From the NCBI RefSeq assembly GCF_026410305.1, contig NZ_JAPMLQ010000001.1, positions 434,001-498,000 on the forward strand: a DNA stretch of 64,000 nucleotides, written 5' to 3'. Below are positions 36,779 to 45,998 of this stretch, piece after piece. The notes beneath the pieces were generated by a model. That model was not told the origin of the DNA. It saw only the letters and a list, made by a program, of their open reading frames with translations, and did not search any database. The stretch is from Sulfitobacter sp. F26204. Its GTDB lineage: Bacteria; Pseudomonadota; Alphaproteobacteria; Rhodobacterales; Rhodobacteraceae. The position numbers and the translations under genes are program-made. Positions within the stretch are counted from its first letter, which is position 1. Every line of letters begins with the position of its first letter.

Positions 36779-39700
36779 TTATTCCGCAGGAATGGCCGAT
36801 CTATCGTGGCCCAGCGGTGCTGCGAGATGGGTCAGCATTTCCTTGGGGCAAACCTGCAGGAAATACTGCTTTTCCAGGTCCCAATGTTGCAGGATGTCTG
36901 CGGCCTTGCGGCTGCCGGTTTCCTTCAGATGCCGCTCCAGAAGCTCTTGCAACTCGTCCAGCCAGTGATCCACCGTAACCGGACATGTTACCAATGTCTC
37001 ACGGTTCATGACACGCTCCGCCACCTGGTCGGGATCATAGAGATAGGCCATGCCGCCGGTCATACCGGCACCAAAGTTTGCGCCAACCTCGCCCAATATG
37101 ACTGCAACACCGCCTGTCATATATTCACAACCGTTAGAACCGCAGCCCTCGATAACAACCTTGGCACCGGAGTTGCGTACCGCAAAACGTTCACCCGCGC
37201 GACCCGCAGCAAACAGATAGCCGTCTGTCGCGCCATAGAGCACGGTGTTTCCGATTATGGTGTTTTCTGCGGCGATGATCTGGCTCGCCATTGGCGGGCG
37301 GACGACAATCGTACCACCGGACAGACCCTTGCCGACATAATCGTTGGCGTCCCCCGAGACTTCGAGTTTGAGCCCCGGCGCCGCAAATGCACCAAGAGAT
37401 TGTCCCGCAGAGCCTGTCAATTTCACTGTAAGATGGTCAGGTTGCAGATTGTTGCGCATGCCAAAATTCTTGACGATATGGCTGGACACCCGGGTGCCCA
37501 CTGTCCGATGCGTGTTTTGGATCGCATAGGACAGCTGCATTTTTTCGCCCTCTTCCAGAAACCGTGCGGCATCGCGCACGATCTGGGCATCCAGCGTATC
37601 AGGCACCATGTTGCGCGGCTTGTCACGGTCATAGACATTCTCGTGTGCGCCATCGACGGTAATCAGCAGGGGATTAAGGTCCAGATCATCCAGATGGGCA
37701 GAACCGCGTGACACCTGTGTCAAAAGATCTGCACGACCAATCACGTCATCAAGCGACCTTGCACCGATACCCGCCAGAATTTCGCGGACTTCGGTGGCGT
37801 AGAATGTGATGAGGTTCACAACCTTGTCAGCGTTTCCAGTGAACTTGCTGCGCAGAGCTTCGTCCTGGGTGCAAACGCCAACCGGGCAGGTGTTGCTTTG
37901 ACACTGGCGCACCATGATACAGCCCATGGCGATCAGTGCAGCGGTGCCGATACCATATTCCTCGGCACCCATCATGGCCGCCATAACGATGTCACGCCCT
38001 GTACGCAGCCCGCCATCTGTGCGCAGGGTCACACGATCACGCAGGTTGTTCATCGACAGCACCTGATGCGCTTCGGTCAGACCCATTTCCCACGGCAAAC
38101 CCGCATATTTTATCGAGGTCGCAGGCGAAGCACCGGTCCCGCCATTATGCCCTGAAATCAGGATCACATCCGCTTTGGCCTTGGCGACGCCGGCGGCAAT
38201 TGTGCCCACGCCGGAGGAAGCCACCAGCTTTACCGTCACCTTACAACGCGGATTGATCTGCTTGAGATCATAAATCAACTGCGCCAGATCTTCGATCGAA
38301 TAGATGTCATGGTGCGGAGGTGGAGAGATCAACGTAACACCCTTGGTCGAATGCCGCAGGCGGGCGATAAGATCAGTGACCTTCATCCCCGGCAACTGTC
38401 CTCCCTCACCGGGTTTGGCGCCCTGTGCAACCTTGATTTCAAGTTCCTCACACTGGTTCAGATATTCGGCGGTCACACCAAAGCGGCCTGATGCCACCTG
38501 CTTGATCTTGGCACTTGGGTTGTCACCGTTGGGTTCTGGCACAAAATGGGCCGGATCTTCGCCGCCTTCACCGGAATCCGATTTAGCGCCGATCCGGTTC
38601 ATTGCCACGTTCAGGGTTTTGTGCGCTTCGGGGCTCAATGCCCCCAATGACATCCCCGGCGTTACAAATCGCTTGCGGATTGAGGTGATGCTTTCCACTT
38701 CTTCCAATCCCACAGGGGCACCCAGCGGTTTGATGTCCAGCAGGTCGCGCAAATGGATTGGGGGATTGCTTTTCATTTTGGCGGAATACTGCTGCCACAT
38801 CTGATATGAGGCTCTGTTACAAGCCATTTGCAGCAAATGCATGGAAGAGGCTTCCCATGCATGGGTCTCGCCGGATTTGCGGGCCTTGTAAAAACCGCCA
38901 ATGGGCAACACGGCGCTGTCTCCTTGCCAGCCCTTGGCATGGATGGCTTCGGCCTTGCGTTGGATCCCTGTGACACCGATGCCGGAAATCCGGCTGGTCA
39001 TGCCAGGGAAATACTCTGCACACATGGCACGGGACAGACCGACAGCTTCAAAGTTCAACCCGCCACGATACGAAGAAACAACAGAAATCCCCATCTTGGC
39101 CATGATCTTGAGCAGGCCTTGATCAATCGCCTCGCGATAACGTTGCACCGCCTGTTTCAGGGTCAGATCCAGCAATCCACGATTGATGCGGTCATTCAGG
39201 GAATCTTCTGCCAGATAGGCGTTAACAACGGTCGCCCCACATCCCACCAGAACGGCGAAATAATGCGGGTCAACGCATTCTGCCGATCGCACGTTCAACG
39301 AACAAAAGGTGCGCAAACCCTTGCGCGTCAGATGGCTGTGAATGGCGGAGGTCGCGAGGATCATCGGCATCGCAACACTGTCCCCGTCGCTCAGATGGTC
39401 AGTCAGTACCAGATGTCCCGCCCCAGAGCGCACAGCATCTTCGGCTTCGGCTCTGATACGGGCCAATCCTGCGCCCAGGTTGTTTCCGCCGGGGGCAAAC
39501 GAACAGTCAATTGTCGCCACATCGGCGTTGAAATGCCTGAACAGTTCGTCAAACTGGGCGTTCCCGACAAAAGGGGAATCCAGCACAAAAATCTCGGTCT
39601 GGCTGCTGTCTTCGTCCAACACGTTTTTCAAATTTCCGAACCGGGTTTTCAGGCTCATTACCCGAAATTCGCGCAAACTGTCGATCGGCGGGTTTGTTAC

Positions 39701-41311
39701 TTGGCTGAAGTTCTGCCTGAAGAAATGGCTCAGCGGACGGTATTGTTTGGACAAAACAGCCGAAGGCGTGTCATCCCCCATGGACGCCAGCGTTTCCTTG
39801 GCGTCTTCGGCCATCGGTGCCAGTATTTGTTCCAGATCTTCGATTGAATAGCCCGCCGCCACTTGACGACGTCGCAATACGTTGCCCTCGAACACCGGCT
39901 TTTCGTTGACTTCGGCCAGCGCTGCATCCAGTTCGACAATCTTGTCAACCCATTCACCAAAGGGCAGTGCGCCTGCCAGCCTGTTCTTGATCTTGGAATC
40001 GTCGAACAGTTTGCCTTTTTGCATGTCCACGGCAATCATTTGCCCGGGGCCAAGTGCGCCTTTTTGCACAACATTCGCTTCGTCCAGCGGTACCATGCCC
40101 GCTTCAGATCCCGCGATCAGCATACCCTCGCTGGTGACCACATAACGCATGGGGCGCAGACCGCTCCGGTCCAGACCTGCACAAACCCAACGCCCATCTG
40201 TCATGGCCAAGGCTGCAGGTCCGTCCCAGGGTTCCATCACCGAATTGCAGTATGAATACATGTCCAGCCATGGTTTTGGTAAATCCACCGCCTGCTTGGA
40301 CCAGGACTCCGGGACCAGCATCGTCTTGGCCATGGGGGCAGACCGTCCGGCACGTACCAGGACCTCAAAAACAGAGTCCAACGCAGCGGAATCGGATGAA
40401 CCCGCCGCCACAATCGGTTTGATGTCTTCGGCCATGTCGCCAAATGCGCCGGAAGCCATGCGTATTTCGTGGCTTTTCATCCAGTTCAGATTGCCCTTCA
40501 GCGTGTTGATCTCGCCGTTATGGGCCAGCATGCGGAACGGCTGTGCCAACCACCATTGCGGAAAGGTGTTGGTGGAATAACGTTGATGATAAATCGCAAA
40601 GGCGCTGACAAACCTTTCGTCCAACAGATCAGGATAGAATTCTGCGACCTGTTCGGCCAACATCATGCCTTTGTAGATGATCGAACGGCACGACAACGAC
40701 GCAATATACAAATGCGGAACCTGCGCCGCTATTGCCGCTTTTTCGATCCGGCGACGGATCACATATAGCTCCCGTTCAAAGGTCTCTTCATCCACACCCT
40801 TGGAATTGGAAATCAGGATTTGTTCAATTTCGGGACGGGTGGCATTCGCTTTTTCACCCAGTACTGAAATATCGACCGGCACATGCCGCCAGCCAAAGAT
40901 ATAATAGCCCATGCGCAGGACTTCGGTTTCGACAATTGTTCGACAGGTCTCCTGTGCCCCGAAATTTGTGCGCGGCAGGAACACCTGCCCAACTGCAAAC
41001 AGTTCATCCTCTCTTGGGACATGGCCAGTCCGCTTGACCTGATCCCAGAAAAACTGCACGGGAATTTGCACGTGAATACCTGCGCCATCACCCGTTTTGC
41101 CATCAGCGTCCACCGCGCCACGGTGCCAGATCGCCTGCAAGGCCTTGATCCCGTTTTCCACAACCGCCCGACTGCGCGATCCGTCGACATTCACCACCAG
41201 ACCGACACCGCAGGAAGAATGCTCTTCCTCGGGGGAGTACAAACCTTTTTCGGCCATCATCGCCCGCTTGGCTTCTTCGCGGGCGACCCATGCGTCATCA
41301 TATTTTGTCAT
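36779..41311 (-). CDS. gltB: Glutamate synthase (NADPH) large subunit
   Basis: 1510 residues. Cys34 (HSSCGVGLVVN) becomes the N-terminal nucleophile of the glutaminase domain after removal of a 33-residue propeptide. The FMN synthase domain has SGHNGGTGASP and the 3Fe-4S motif region CIMVRQCQSNTCPVGVC; the C-terminal beta-helix (GYLFAAGRAGERFAVRNSG) is present. It forms glutamate from 2-oxoglutarate and glutamine with GltD. The ATG overlaps the end of the GFA gene by 4 bp, so it lies in a gltD-GFA-gltB operon. Confidence 0.97.
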   Translation of the reverse strand: MTKYDDAWVAREEAKRAMMAEKGLYSPEEEHSSCGVGLVVNVDGSRSRAVVENGIKALQAIWHRGAVDADGKTGDGAGIHVQIPVQFFWDQVKRTGHVPREDELFAVGQVFLPRTNFGAQETCRTIVETEVLRMGYYIFGWRHVPVDISVLGEKANATRPEIEQILISNSKGVDEETFERELYVIRRRIEKAAIAAQVPHLYIASLSCRSIIYKGMMLAEQVAEFYPDLLDERFVSAFAIYHQRYSTNTFPQWWLAQPFRMLAHNGEINTLKGNLNWMKSHEIRMASGAFGDMAEDIKPIVAAGSSDSAALDSVFEVLVRAGRSAPMAKTMLVPESWSKQAVDLPKPWLDMYSYCNSVMEPWDGPAALAMTDGRWVCAGLDRSGLRPMRYVVTSEGMLIAGSEAGMVPLDEANVVQKGALGPGQMIAVDMQKGKLFDDSKIKNRLAGALPFGEWVDKIVELDAALAEVNEKPVFEGNVLRRRQVAAGYSIEDLEQILAPMAEDAKETLASMGDDTPSAVLSKQYRPLSHFFRQNFSQVTNPPIDSLREFRVMSLKTRFGNLKNVLDEDSSQTEIFVLDSPFVGNAQFDELFRHFNADVATIDCSFAPGGNNLGAGLARIRAEAEDAVRSGAGHLVLTDHLSDGDSVAMPMILATSAIHSHLTRKGLRTFCSLNVRSAECVDPHYFAVLVGCGATVVNAYLAEDSLNDRINRGLLDLTLKQAVQRYREAIDQGLLKIMAKMGISVVSSYRGGLNFEAVGLSRAMCAEYFPGMTSRISGIGVTGIQRKAEAIHAKGWQGDSAVLPIGGFYKARKSGETHAWEASSMHLLQMACNRASYQMWQQYSAKMKSNPPIHLRDLLDIKPLGAPVGLEEVESITSIRKRFVTPGMSLGALSPEAHKTLNVAMNRIGAKSDSGEGGEDPAHFVPEPNGDNPSAKIKQVASGRFGVTAEYLNQCEELEIKVAQGAKPGEGGQLPGMKVTDLIARLRHSTKGVTLISPPPHHDIYSIEDLAQLIYDLKQINPRCKVTVKLVASSGVGTIAAGVAKAKADVILISGHNGGTGASPATSIKYAGLPWEMGLTEAHQVLSMNNLRDRVTLRTDGGLRTGRDIVMAAMMGAEEYGIGTAALIAMGCIMVRQCQSNTCPVGVCTQDEALRSKFTGNADKVVNLITFYATEVREILAGIGARSLDDVIGRADLLTQVSRGSAHLDDLDLNPLLITVDGAHENVYDRDKPRNMVPDTLDAQIVRDAARFLEEGEKMQLSYAIQNTHRTVGTRVSSHIVKNFGMRNNLQPDHLTVKLTGSAGQSLGAFAAPGLKLEVSGDANDYVGKGLSGGTIVVRPPMASQIIAAENTIIGNTVLYGATDGYLFAAGRAGERFAVRNSGAKVVIEGCGSNGCEYMTGGVAVILGEVGANFGAGMTGGMAYLYDPDQVAERVMNRETLVTCPVTVDHWLDELQELLERHLKETGSRKAADILQHWDLEKQYFLQVCPKEMLTHLAAPLGHDRSAIPAE

Positions 41312-41739
41312 TCGGAAGTCTCCAGAGTCTCGGGTGCAAACAGTGCAAGGGTTTCATGTGTCGTCATTTTCTTATGCTCGCCAGCAAGGGCATATCCATG
41401 GGGACATTTGTCGCTGAAGAGTTCCGCCTTCAGCACACCGCCCCCCGCATTGGGGAACAATCCGGCGGACAGGTTCCGCGACCCATCCGCGTCAACCCCG
41501 TACCAAAGCGTCGATCCGCAGGTAGGACAAAAACCGCGCCCGCCCCAATCCGAGGATTTGAACTGCTGCGCAGGTCCGTTCACCGTGACACTCCCCGCGA
41601 CAGTCTCAAGCGAGAAAAACGGCCCCGAAGTATGCTGGCGGCACATGTCACAATGACAGGCTCGCAAGCGCGGGTTGTCAACTTGGGCCGTGATCTGCAC
41701 CGCTCCGCACAGGCATTGACCTTGGATGTCTTCAGCCAT
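41308..41739 (-). CDS. GFA/CENP-V family zinc protein
   Basis: 143 residues. Pairs of zinc Cys are visible: GQCLCGAVQI, ACHCDMCRQHTSGP and RGFCPTCGSTLWY, the pattern of glutathione-dependent formaldehyde-activating enzyme-like proteins. Whether it acts on formaldehyde is not certain, as the family is wide. Its position is odd: it is inserted between gltD (127 bp upstream) and gltB, overlapping the latter by 4 bp, so it must be coexpressed with glutamate synthase. Confidence 0.87.
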   Translation of the reverse strand: MAEDIQGQCLCGAVQITAQVDNPRLRACHCDMCRQHTSGPFFSLETVAGSVTVNGPAQQFKSSDWGGRGFCPTCGSTLWYGVDADGSRNLSAGLFPNAGGGVLKAELFSDKCPHGYALAGEHKKMTTHETLALFAPETLETSE

Positions 41740-41827
41740 TGTTAAGGTTCCTTCCGTCAGGATGTCAGCACCACTGACCCATTCATCTATCGTTTACCGT
41801 TACGCTGCGCTGCGGCGGTGCATCGGG

Positions 41828-41854
41828 GGTGTACGCCCGGTGTACGGGGGGGGG
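41828..41854. repeat. Direct repeat GGTGTACG and a run of nine G between gltD and the GFA gene
   Basis: GGTGTACG occurs at 41828-41835 and 41839-41846, 11 bp apart, and runs into nine G at 41846-41854 followed by TGCCCCCT. G-rich low-complexity DNA of this kind can slip in replication. It lies just past the gltD stop, so a change of length would not alter a protein. Confidence 0.6.
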
Positions 41855-41865
41855 TGCCCCCTGTA

Positions 41866-43299
41866 TTATTCCGCCGCCATCACCGTTTCGCCGTTCAGTT
41901 TTTCAAGGATTGCCTCGGCACAATCGCGCCCGTCCTTGATCGCCCAGACCACCAGCGATGCACCGCGCACGATGTCACCTACAGCGTAAACACCATCCAT
42001 TTCTGTTTTGCCTGTCACATACTCGGTCTTGATCGTGCCCCAGCGCGTCACCGGCAATTCCGGCTCGTTCCAAAGCGTTGGCAGGTCTTCGGGTTCAAAA
42101 CCCAAGGCCATGATCACCAGATCGGCCTCTTCGACATAATCGGCACCTTCGATCACTTCCGGTGCCTGACGCCCCGTCGCATCCGGCGCACCCAGACGCA
42201 TCTTCTGCACCATTACGCCCGTCACCGGATCACCGACAAATCCCTTGGGCGCGGTCAGCCATTCAAACTGCACGCCTTCTTCTTCGGCATTGGCCACCTC
42301 GCGCTGGCTGCCCGGCATGTTCGCACGATCCCGACGATACAGACACTTCACAGACTCGGCACCCTGACGGATCGACGTGCGCACACAATCCATCGCCGTA
42401 TCCCCGCCACCAATCACAACAACGCGCTTTCCCTTGGCGTCCAGACGGCCAGAATCAAACTCTTCGACGGCATCACCGAAACTCTTTCGGTTGCTTGCAG
42501 TGAGGAAATCGATTGCGCGCTCAAGGCCCACGCCACCAACGCCGGGTGCCTGAATTTCTCTTGTTTTGTAAACACCTGTGGCAATAATCACTGCGTCATG
42601 TTTGGCACGAATATCGGCAAAACTGATGTCCTTACCCACTGTGCAATTCAGCTCGAACTTGACGCCACCCTGCTCAAGCTGGTCGTTACGGCGCATCACA
42701 ATGTCCTTCTCCAGCTTAAAGCCGGGAATACCATAGGTCAGCAATCCGCCTGCACGATCATAGGTGTCATAGATCGTGACCTGCACGCCCTGACGGCGCA
42801 GCACATCTGCCGCCGCCAGACCACCGGGACCAGCACCAATGATGCCCACGCTTTCGGTCCGCTCTGCACGTGGCTTGATCGGCAGTACCCAGCCTTTTTC
42901 CCAGGCCGTATCGGTAATGTATTTCTCGACTGATCCGATGGTCACGGTGCCATGGCCTGATGACTCTATGACGCAATTGCCTTCGCACAGGCGGTCCTGT
43001 GGGCAGATGCGGCCGCAGATTTCGGGAAAGGTATTCGTCGCTTGAGATAGTTCGTAGGCTTCTTGCAACCGTCCTTCGGCCGTCAGGCGCAGCCAGTCAG
43101 GGATATTGTTGTGCAGCGGGCAATGGCTTTGGCAATAGGGGACACCGCATTGACTGCACCGGCTGGATTGCTCCTTGGCTTTTGTATCTGCGTATTCGGC
43201 ATAAATCTCGTTAAAGTCATTGCGACGCAGGTCCGGGGGCCGCTTTTCCGGCATATCCCGTTCGATATTCACAAACTTCAACATCGGTTGTTCTGCCAT
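41866..43299 (-). CDS. gltD: Glutamate synthase (NADPH) small subunit
   Basis: 477 residues from the ATG at 43299, with AAGGAAG upstream; the longer frame to 43368 adds poor sequence. The N-terminal ferredoxin-like domain has CSQCGVPYCQSHCPLHN and CPQDRLCEGNC; the FAD site is VGIIGAGPGGLAAADVL and the NADPH site VVVIGGGDTAMDCVRTS. It passes electrons from NADPH to GltB. First gene of the operon; the promoter should lie in the 155 bp between it and uppP. Confidence 0.96.
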   Translation of the reverse strand: MAEQPMLKFVNIERDMPEKRPPDLRRNDFNEIYAEYADTKAKEQSSRCSQCGVPYCQSHCPLHNNIPDWLRLTAEGRLQEAYELSQATNTFPEICGRICPQDRLCEGNCVIESSGHGTVTIGSVEKYITDTAWEKGWVLPIKPRAERTESVGIIGAGPGGLAAADVLRRQGVQVTIYDTYDRAGGLLTYGIPGFKLEKDIVMRRNDQLEQGGVKFELNCTVGKDISFADIRAKHDAVIIATGVYKTREIQAPGVGGVGLERAIDFLTASNRKSFGDAVEEFDSGRLDAKGKRVVVIGGGDTAMDCVRTSIRQGAESVKCLYRRDRANMPGSQREVANAEEEGVQFEWLTAPKGFVGDPVTGVMVQKMRLGAPDATGRQAPEVIEGADYVEEADLVIMALGFEPEDLPTLWNEPELPVTRWGTIKTEYVTGKTEMDGVYAVGDIVRGASLVVWAIKDGRDCAEAILEKLNGETVMAAE

Positions 43300-43400
43300 G
43301 GTGCTTCCTTGCCTGTAACTGCCAGAAACCCCCAATATATCAGGCCAAGGTGAAATAAAAGTCAGCATTATTGACGTATATATCAGAAAAGTGATTATTC

Positions 43401-43417
43401 AGAAAAATATTTTTCCT
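43401..43417. repeat. AT-rich palindrome near the gltD promoter/uppP end
   Basis: AGAAAAATATTTTTCCT is a near-perfect palindrome around ATAT, 38 bases past the uppP stop and about 100 bases upstream of gltD. It may help end uppP transcription or be a protein site; it has no GC stem. Confidence 0.35.
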
Positions 43418-43454
43418 GGATGCAGTGACAATAGATCCGGATCGGACCTAAATG

Positions 43455-44261
43455 CTAAAAACCACTCAACAACGCGATCAAAACTACGCTGCCAACTAAG
43501 ATTCGCCACCAACCAAACAGCGCATAACCACGTTTGCTCACAAAATCTAAAAGCCATCTCACAACTAAGACCGCCGCAATAAATGCGCAGACGAATCCGA
43601 TCGCAATTTCGTTCAAGGCGCTGACGTCCAACACGTTGCGGTTCTTGTACAAGTCGTAGGCAAAAGCACCCGCCATAGTTGGCATCGACAAGAAGAATGA
43701 AAACTCCGCCGCTGCCCGCTTGCTTGCACCCAACAGTAGGGCACCCACTATAGTAGAGCCAGAGCGCGACGTACCGGGAATCATCGCGAGACATTGGATA
43801 AACCCGATTTTCAATGCCATCGTTAATGGAAATGCCATTGCATCGTGGTGTTTTGGTTCCGGTGCAATACGTTCAACCAGCAACAGAATAACGCCGCCCA
43901 ATATCAACATGACCGCAATCAGCATCGGCGTTTCAAAGAGCACGGTTTTGATGAAATCATGTGCCAGGACGCCGATGAAAACAGCAGGCAAAAAGGCGAC
44001 CAAAACCGACAGAATAAACCGCCGCGCCTGCGGATCGTGGGGTGCATCGCGGAACACGGCCCAAAGTCGCCCAGCATAAATCGTCAGGATTGCCAGAACG
44101 GCACCAAGCTGGATCACCACTTCAAAAGTATTGCCTGCACTTTCAAACTGCAGGAAGTGCCCGGCCAACAAAATGTGACCTGTCGATGATACCGGAATGA
44201 ATTCTGTCAAGCCTTCCAGCAAACCCAGAAAGGCAGCAATCAGCGTCGTTGACTCTGTCAT
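43455..44261 (-). CDS. uppP: Undecaprenyl-diphosphatase
   Basis: 268 residues with about eight membrane segments. The two active-site blocks are [20 protein letters not shown] (about 15-34) and [18 protein letters not shown] (about 160-177), which hold the Glu-rich and phosphate-binding residues. It recycles undecaprenyl diphosphate, the carrier for peptidoglycan and other polymers. The ATG shares its last base position with the stop of the NDUFA9-like gene, so the two are cotranscribed. Confidence 0.96.
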   Translation of the reverse strand: MTESTTLIAAFLGLLEGLTEFIPVSSTGHILLAGHFLQFESAGNTFEVVIQLGAVLAILTIYAGRLWAVFRDAPHDPQARRFILSVLVAFLPAVFIGVLAHDFIKTVLFETPMLIAVMLILGGVILLLVERIAPEPKHHDAMAFPLTMALKIGFIQCLAMIPGTSRSGSTIVGALLLGASKRAAAEFSFFLSMPTMAGAFAYDLYKNRNVLDVSALNEIAIGFVCAFIAAVLVVRWLLDFVSKRGYALFGWWRILVGSVVLIALLSGF

Positions 44262-45247
44262 TAACTGCTGCGCATGTTTTGGGCAGAACTCTTGATGGCG
44301 TCATACTGACCGGACGGGCGAAAGCGCCACAGATAGTCCGGGAGGATCGAGGCCATGGAAACCGGTTTGATTCCCAGATCGGCAAAGCCCTTTGCCCCTT
44401 CAGAGACAACATTATCCTTGGCAAGGTTTTTCAACTGGTCACGTGTCAGCGTGCCATTTGAGACCAGCCCAAACGTAACCGCCTGTACCATGTCAAAGCC
44501 CCAGGCCATGATTCCCGCGATCCAGGTCGGCAGGTTCAGGATCAGACGCCGGCGATTCACTACCTTCAGCATCCGTTGCATCAATCCACGAAAACTGTCT
44601 GTCTCGGGGCCGCCCAATTCGTAGATGCCGCCAGCAACCGCACCTGTTACACCCATGGCAGCAGCCTGTGCCACATCAACTACATAGGCTGGCTGAAAAC
44701 GGCTGTTGCCGCAAGCAATCGGCAATACAGGGCTCATCCGGGCGATACCGGCAAAGCGATTGAAAAAGTCGTCTTCCGGTCCAAACATGATCGACGGGCG
44801 CAGGATCATTGCATCCGGCATTCGTTCAAGAACTGCTGCTTCGCCTTCTGCCTTGCTGACGGCATAGGCGCTGTCTGAATCTTTATCAGCGCCAATGGCG
44901 GAGATCTGTACCAGACGCTTGATGCCATTTGCAGCGGCGAGTCGTGCCACGCGTTCGGCGCCCTCGGTGTGAACGGCAGTGAAACTGTTTTTTCCGGATT
45001 CATTCATGATGCCGACGCAGTTTACAACCGCATCCGCACCAGCCATCGCAGCGTTGACAGAGGCATCATCACGGATGTTGCACAGGACCGGCTCAACCTG
45101 TCCGACAACTCCGTAAGGCTTTACAAATATTGCTTCGTTGGGACGCCGGACGGCCACACGGACACGCCAGCCGGCCTTTGCCATCTGTTGAGTGATATAT
45201 CGCCCGACGAACCCGGAACCGCCGTAAATTGTTACCAGCTTGGCCAT
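44261..45247 (-). CDS. NAD(P)-binding protein of the complex I NDUFA9-like family
   Basis: 328 residues. An extended SDR with [16 protein letters not shown] at the start, [19 protein letters not shown] and [16 protein letters not shown], the wording found in alphaproteobacterial homologues of the NDUFA9 accessory subunit of complex I. The typical Tyr of active SDR enzymes is within [12 protein letters not shown], so YxxxK is present. Its role in the alphaproteobacterial cell (respiratory complex or a free enzyme) is not certain. Upstream of uppP with a 1-bp overlap. Confidence 0.85.
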   Translation of the reverse strand: MAKLVTIYGGSGFVGRYITQQMAKAGWRVRVAVRRPNEAIFVKPYGVVGQVEPVLCNIRDDASVNAAMAGADAVVNCVGIMNESGKNSFTAVHTEGAERVARLAAANGIKRLVQISAIGADKDSDSAYAVSKAEGEAAVLERMPDAMILRPSIMFGPEDDFFNRFAGIARMSPVLPIACGNSRFQPAYVVDVAQAAAMGVTGAVAGGIYELGGPETDSFRGLMQRMLKVVNRRRLILNLPTWIAGIMAWGFDMVQAVTFGLVSNGTLTRDQLKNLAKDNVVSEGAKGFADLGIKPVSMASILPDYLWRFRPSGQYDAIKSSAQNMRSS

Positions 45248-45375
45248 GGTGAAACTCCTGCATGTGCATGCCTAGGCCAATCATTTACCCGTCTGCCCAG
45301 TTCCGAACAAGCCGCAATTGGAAGCGACAGGCTGGAAGGCGGATTTATGAACTGTAGATTTCGATCAGAATGCAA

Positions 45376-45404
45376 TTGACACTGGCCGTTCCGCCCCTTA
45401 GATC
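45376..45404 (+). promoter_or_regulatory. Promoter of tRNA-Leu
   Basis: A perfect -35 TTGACA at 45376-45381, a 17-base spacer and TAGATC at 45399-45404. The tRNA begins 17 bases after the -10 element. Confidence 0.75.
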
Positions 45405-45421
45405 ACCGCTTCACGTGACCT

Positions 45422-45507
45422 GCCCAGGTGGCGGAATGGTAGACGCGCTAGCTTCAGGTGCTAGTACTGGCAACGGTGTGGAGGTTCGAGTCCTCTCCTG
45501 GGCACCA
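45422..45507 (+). tRNA. tRNA-Leu, anticodon CAG
   Basis: 86 bases. The acceptor stem GCCCAGG pairs with CCTGGGC, and the CCA end is encoded (45505-45507). The anticodon arm CTAGC-TTCAGGT-GCTAG gives anticodon CAG (reads CUG). A long variable arm (about 45461-45475) marks a class II tRNA, and GGAGGTTCGAGTCCTCT is the T arm. It marks the left edge of the catabolic cluster. Confidence 0.97.
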
Positions 45508-45998
45508 CTAAATCCCAACTCAGTGATTCAATATTCAGAAAAAATGGGGTAATCGTTGCCGCGGGGTCTGCATTGGGATCCACAATGGCCTAACCAAAGC
45601 ACTGAGAATACCCCAAGTTGAATTGATTGATCTGAAATCAGAAAAGCGATTCCGCGAGACAAGCCATACAGAATCTACGACCCATAGGGATTTCATGCTC
45701 ATACCTCCAGCAGTGATCCCGAGTCTTGACTGAACTATGGTTTGACTTAGATGGCATCTGATTGGTTGGCAACAGACCTGTTAGAAATGACAATCGCAGT
45801 CAAAGAGTTTGTGACCGGATCAAGGTCACATTCGAATATTTTCAGAGCACGAAGCACGGAGCGATCCGTTATGACCGATGCCACAATGAATTCTTCGCCG
45901 CTGTCGCTCACGCCGTGATCGTCAGTTTCCTGGTGAGAGTAGCGAGTTCAGCTTCCCAACCGTTTCCCGTGACGGTTTGAGGCTACCGGATTCCGAGC
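45508..45998. other. Gene-poor, AT-richer spacer between tRNA-Leu and the catabolic cluster
   Basis: 491 bases with no intact gene. The second half holds a decayed IS5-type transposase tail (see the pseudogene). A hairpin AACCGT...ACGGTT at 45958-45977 lies about 20 bases past the SDR stop on the minus strand and may end that operon. The first half (45508-45760) gave no recognisable coding or RNA content. Confidence 0.7.
45762..45980 (+). pseudogene. Remnant of an IS5-family (IS427-like) transposase C-terminus
   Basis: The open stretch contains RIKVTFEYFQSTKHGAIRYD followed by RCHNEFFAAVAHAVIVSFLV. This mirrors the end of IS427-group transposases, where a conserved Glu-region helix is followed by RYDRCAxxFFSAIxIAAxVIFWL (family wording from memory). 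No N-terminal catalytic part, no intact start and no terminal inverted repeats are seen, so it is a fossil. The similarity is over about 40 residues only. Confidence 0.6.

Noticed and set aside
38828..39847. 339-codon open frame antisense to gltB
   Set aside because: Shadow of gltB; no ribosome site or family motif.
41818..42933. 371-codon open frame antisense to gltD
   Set aside because: Opposite a clear GltD with Fe-S and nucleotide motifs; Cys/His-rich nonsense composition.
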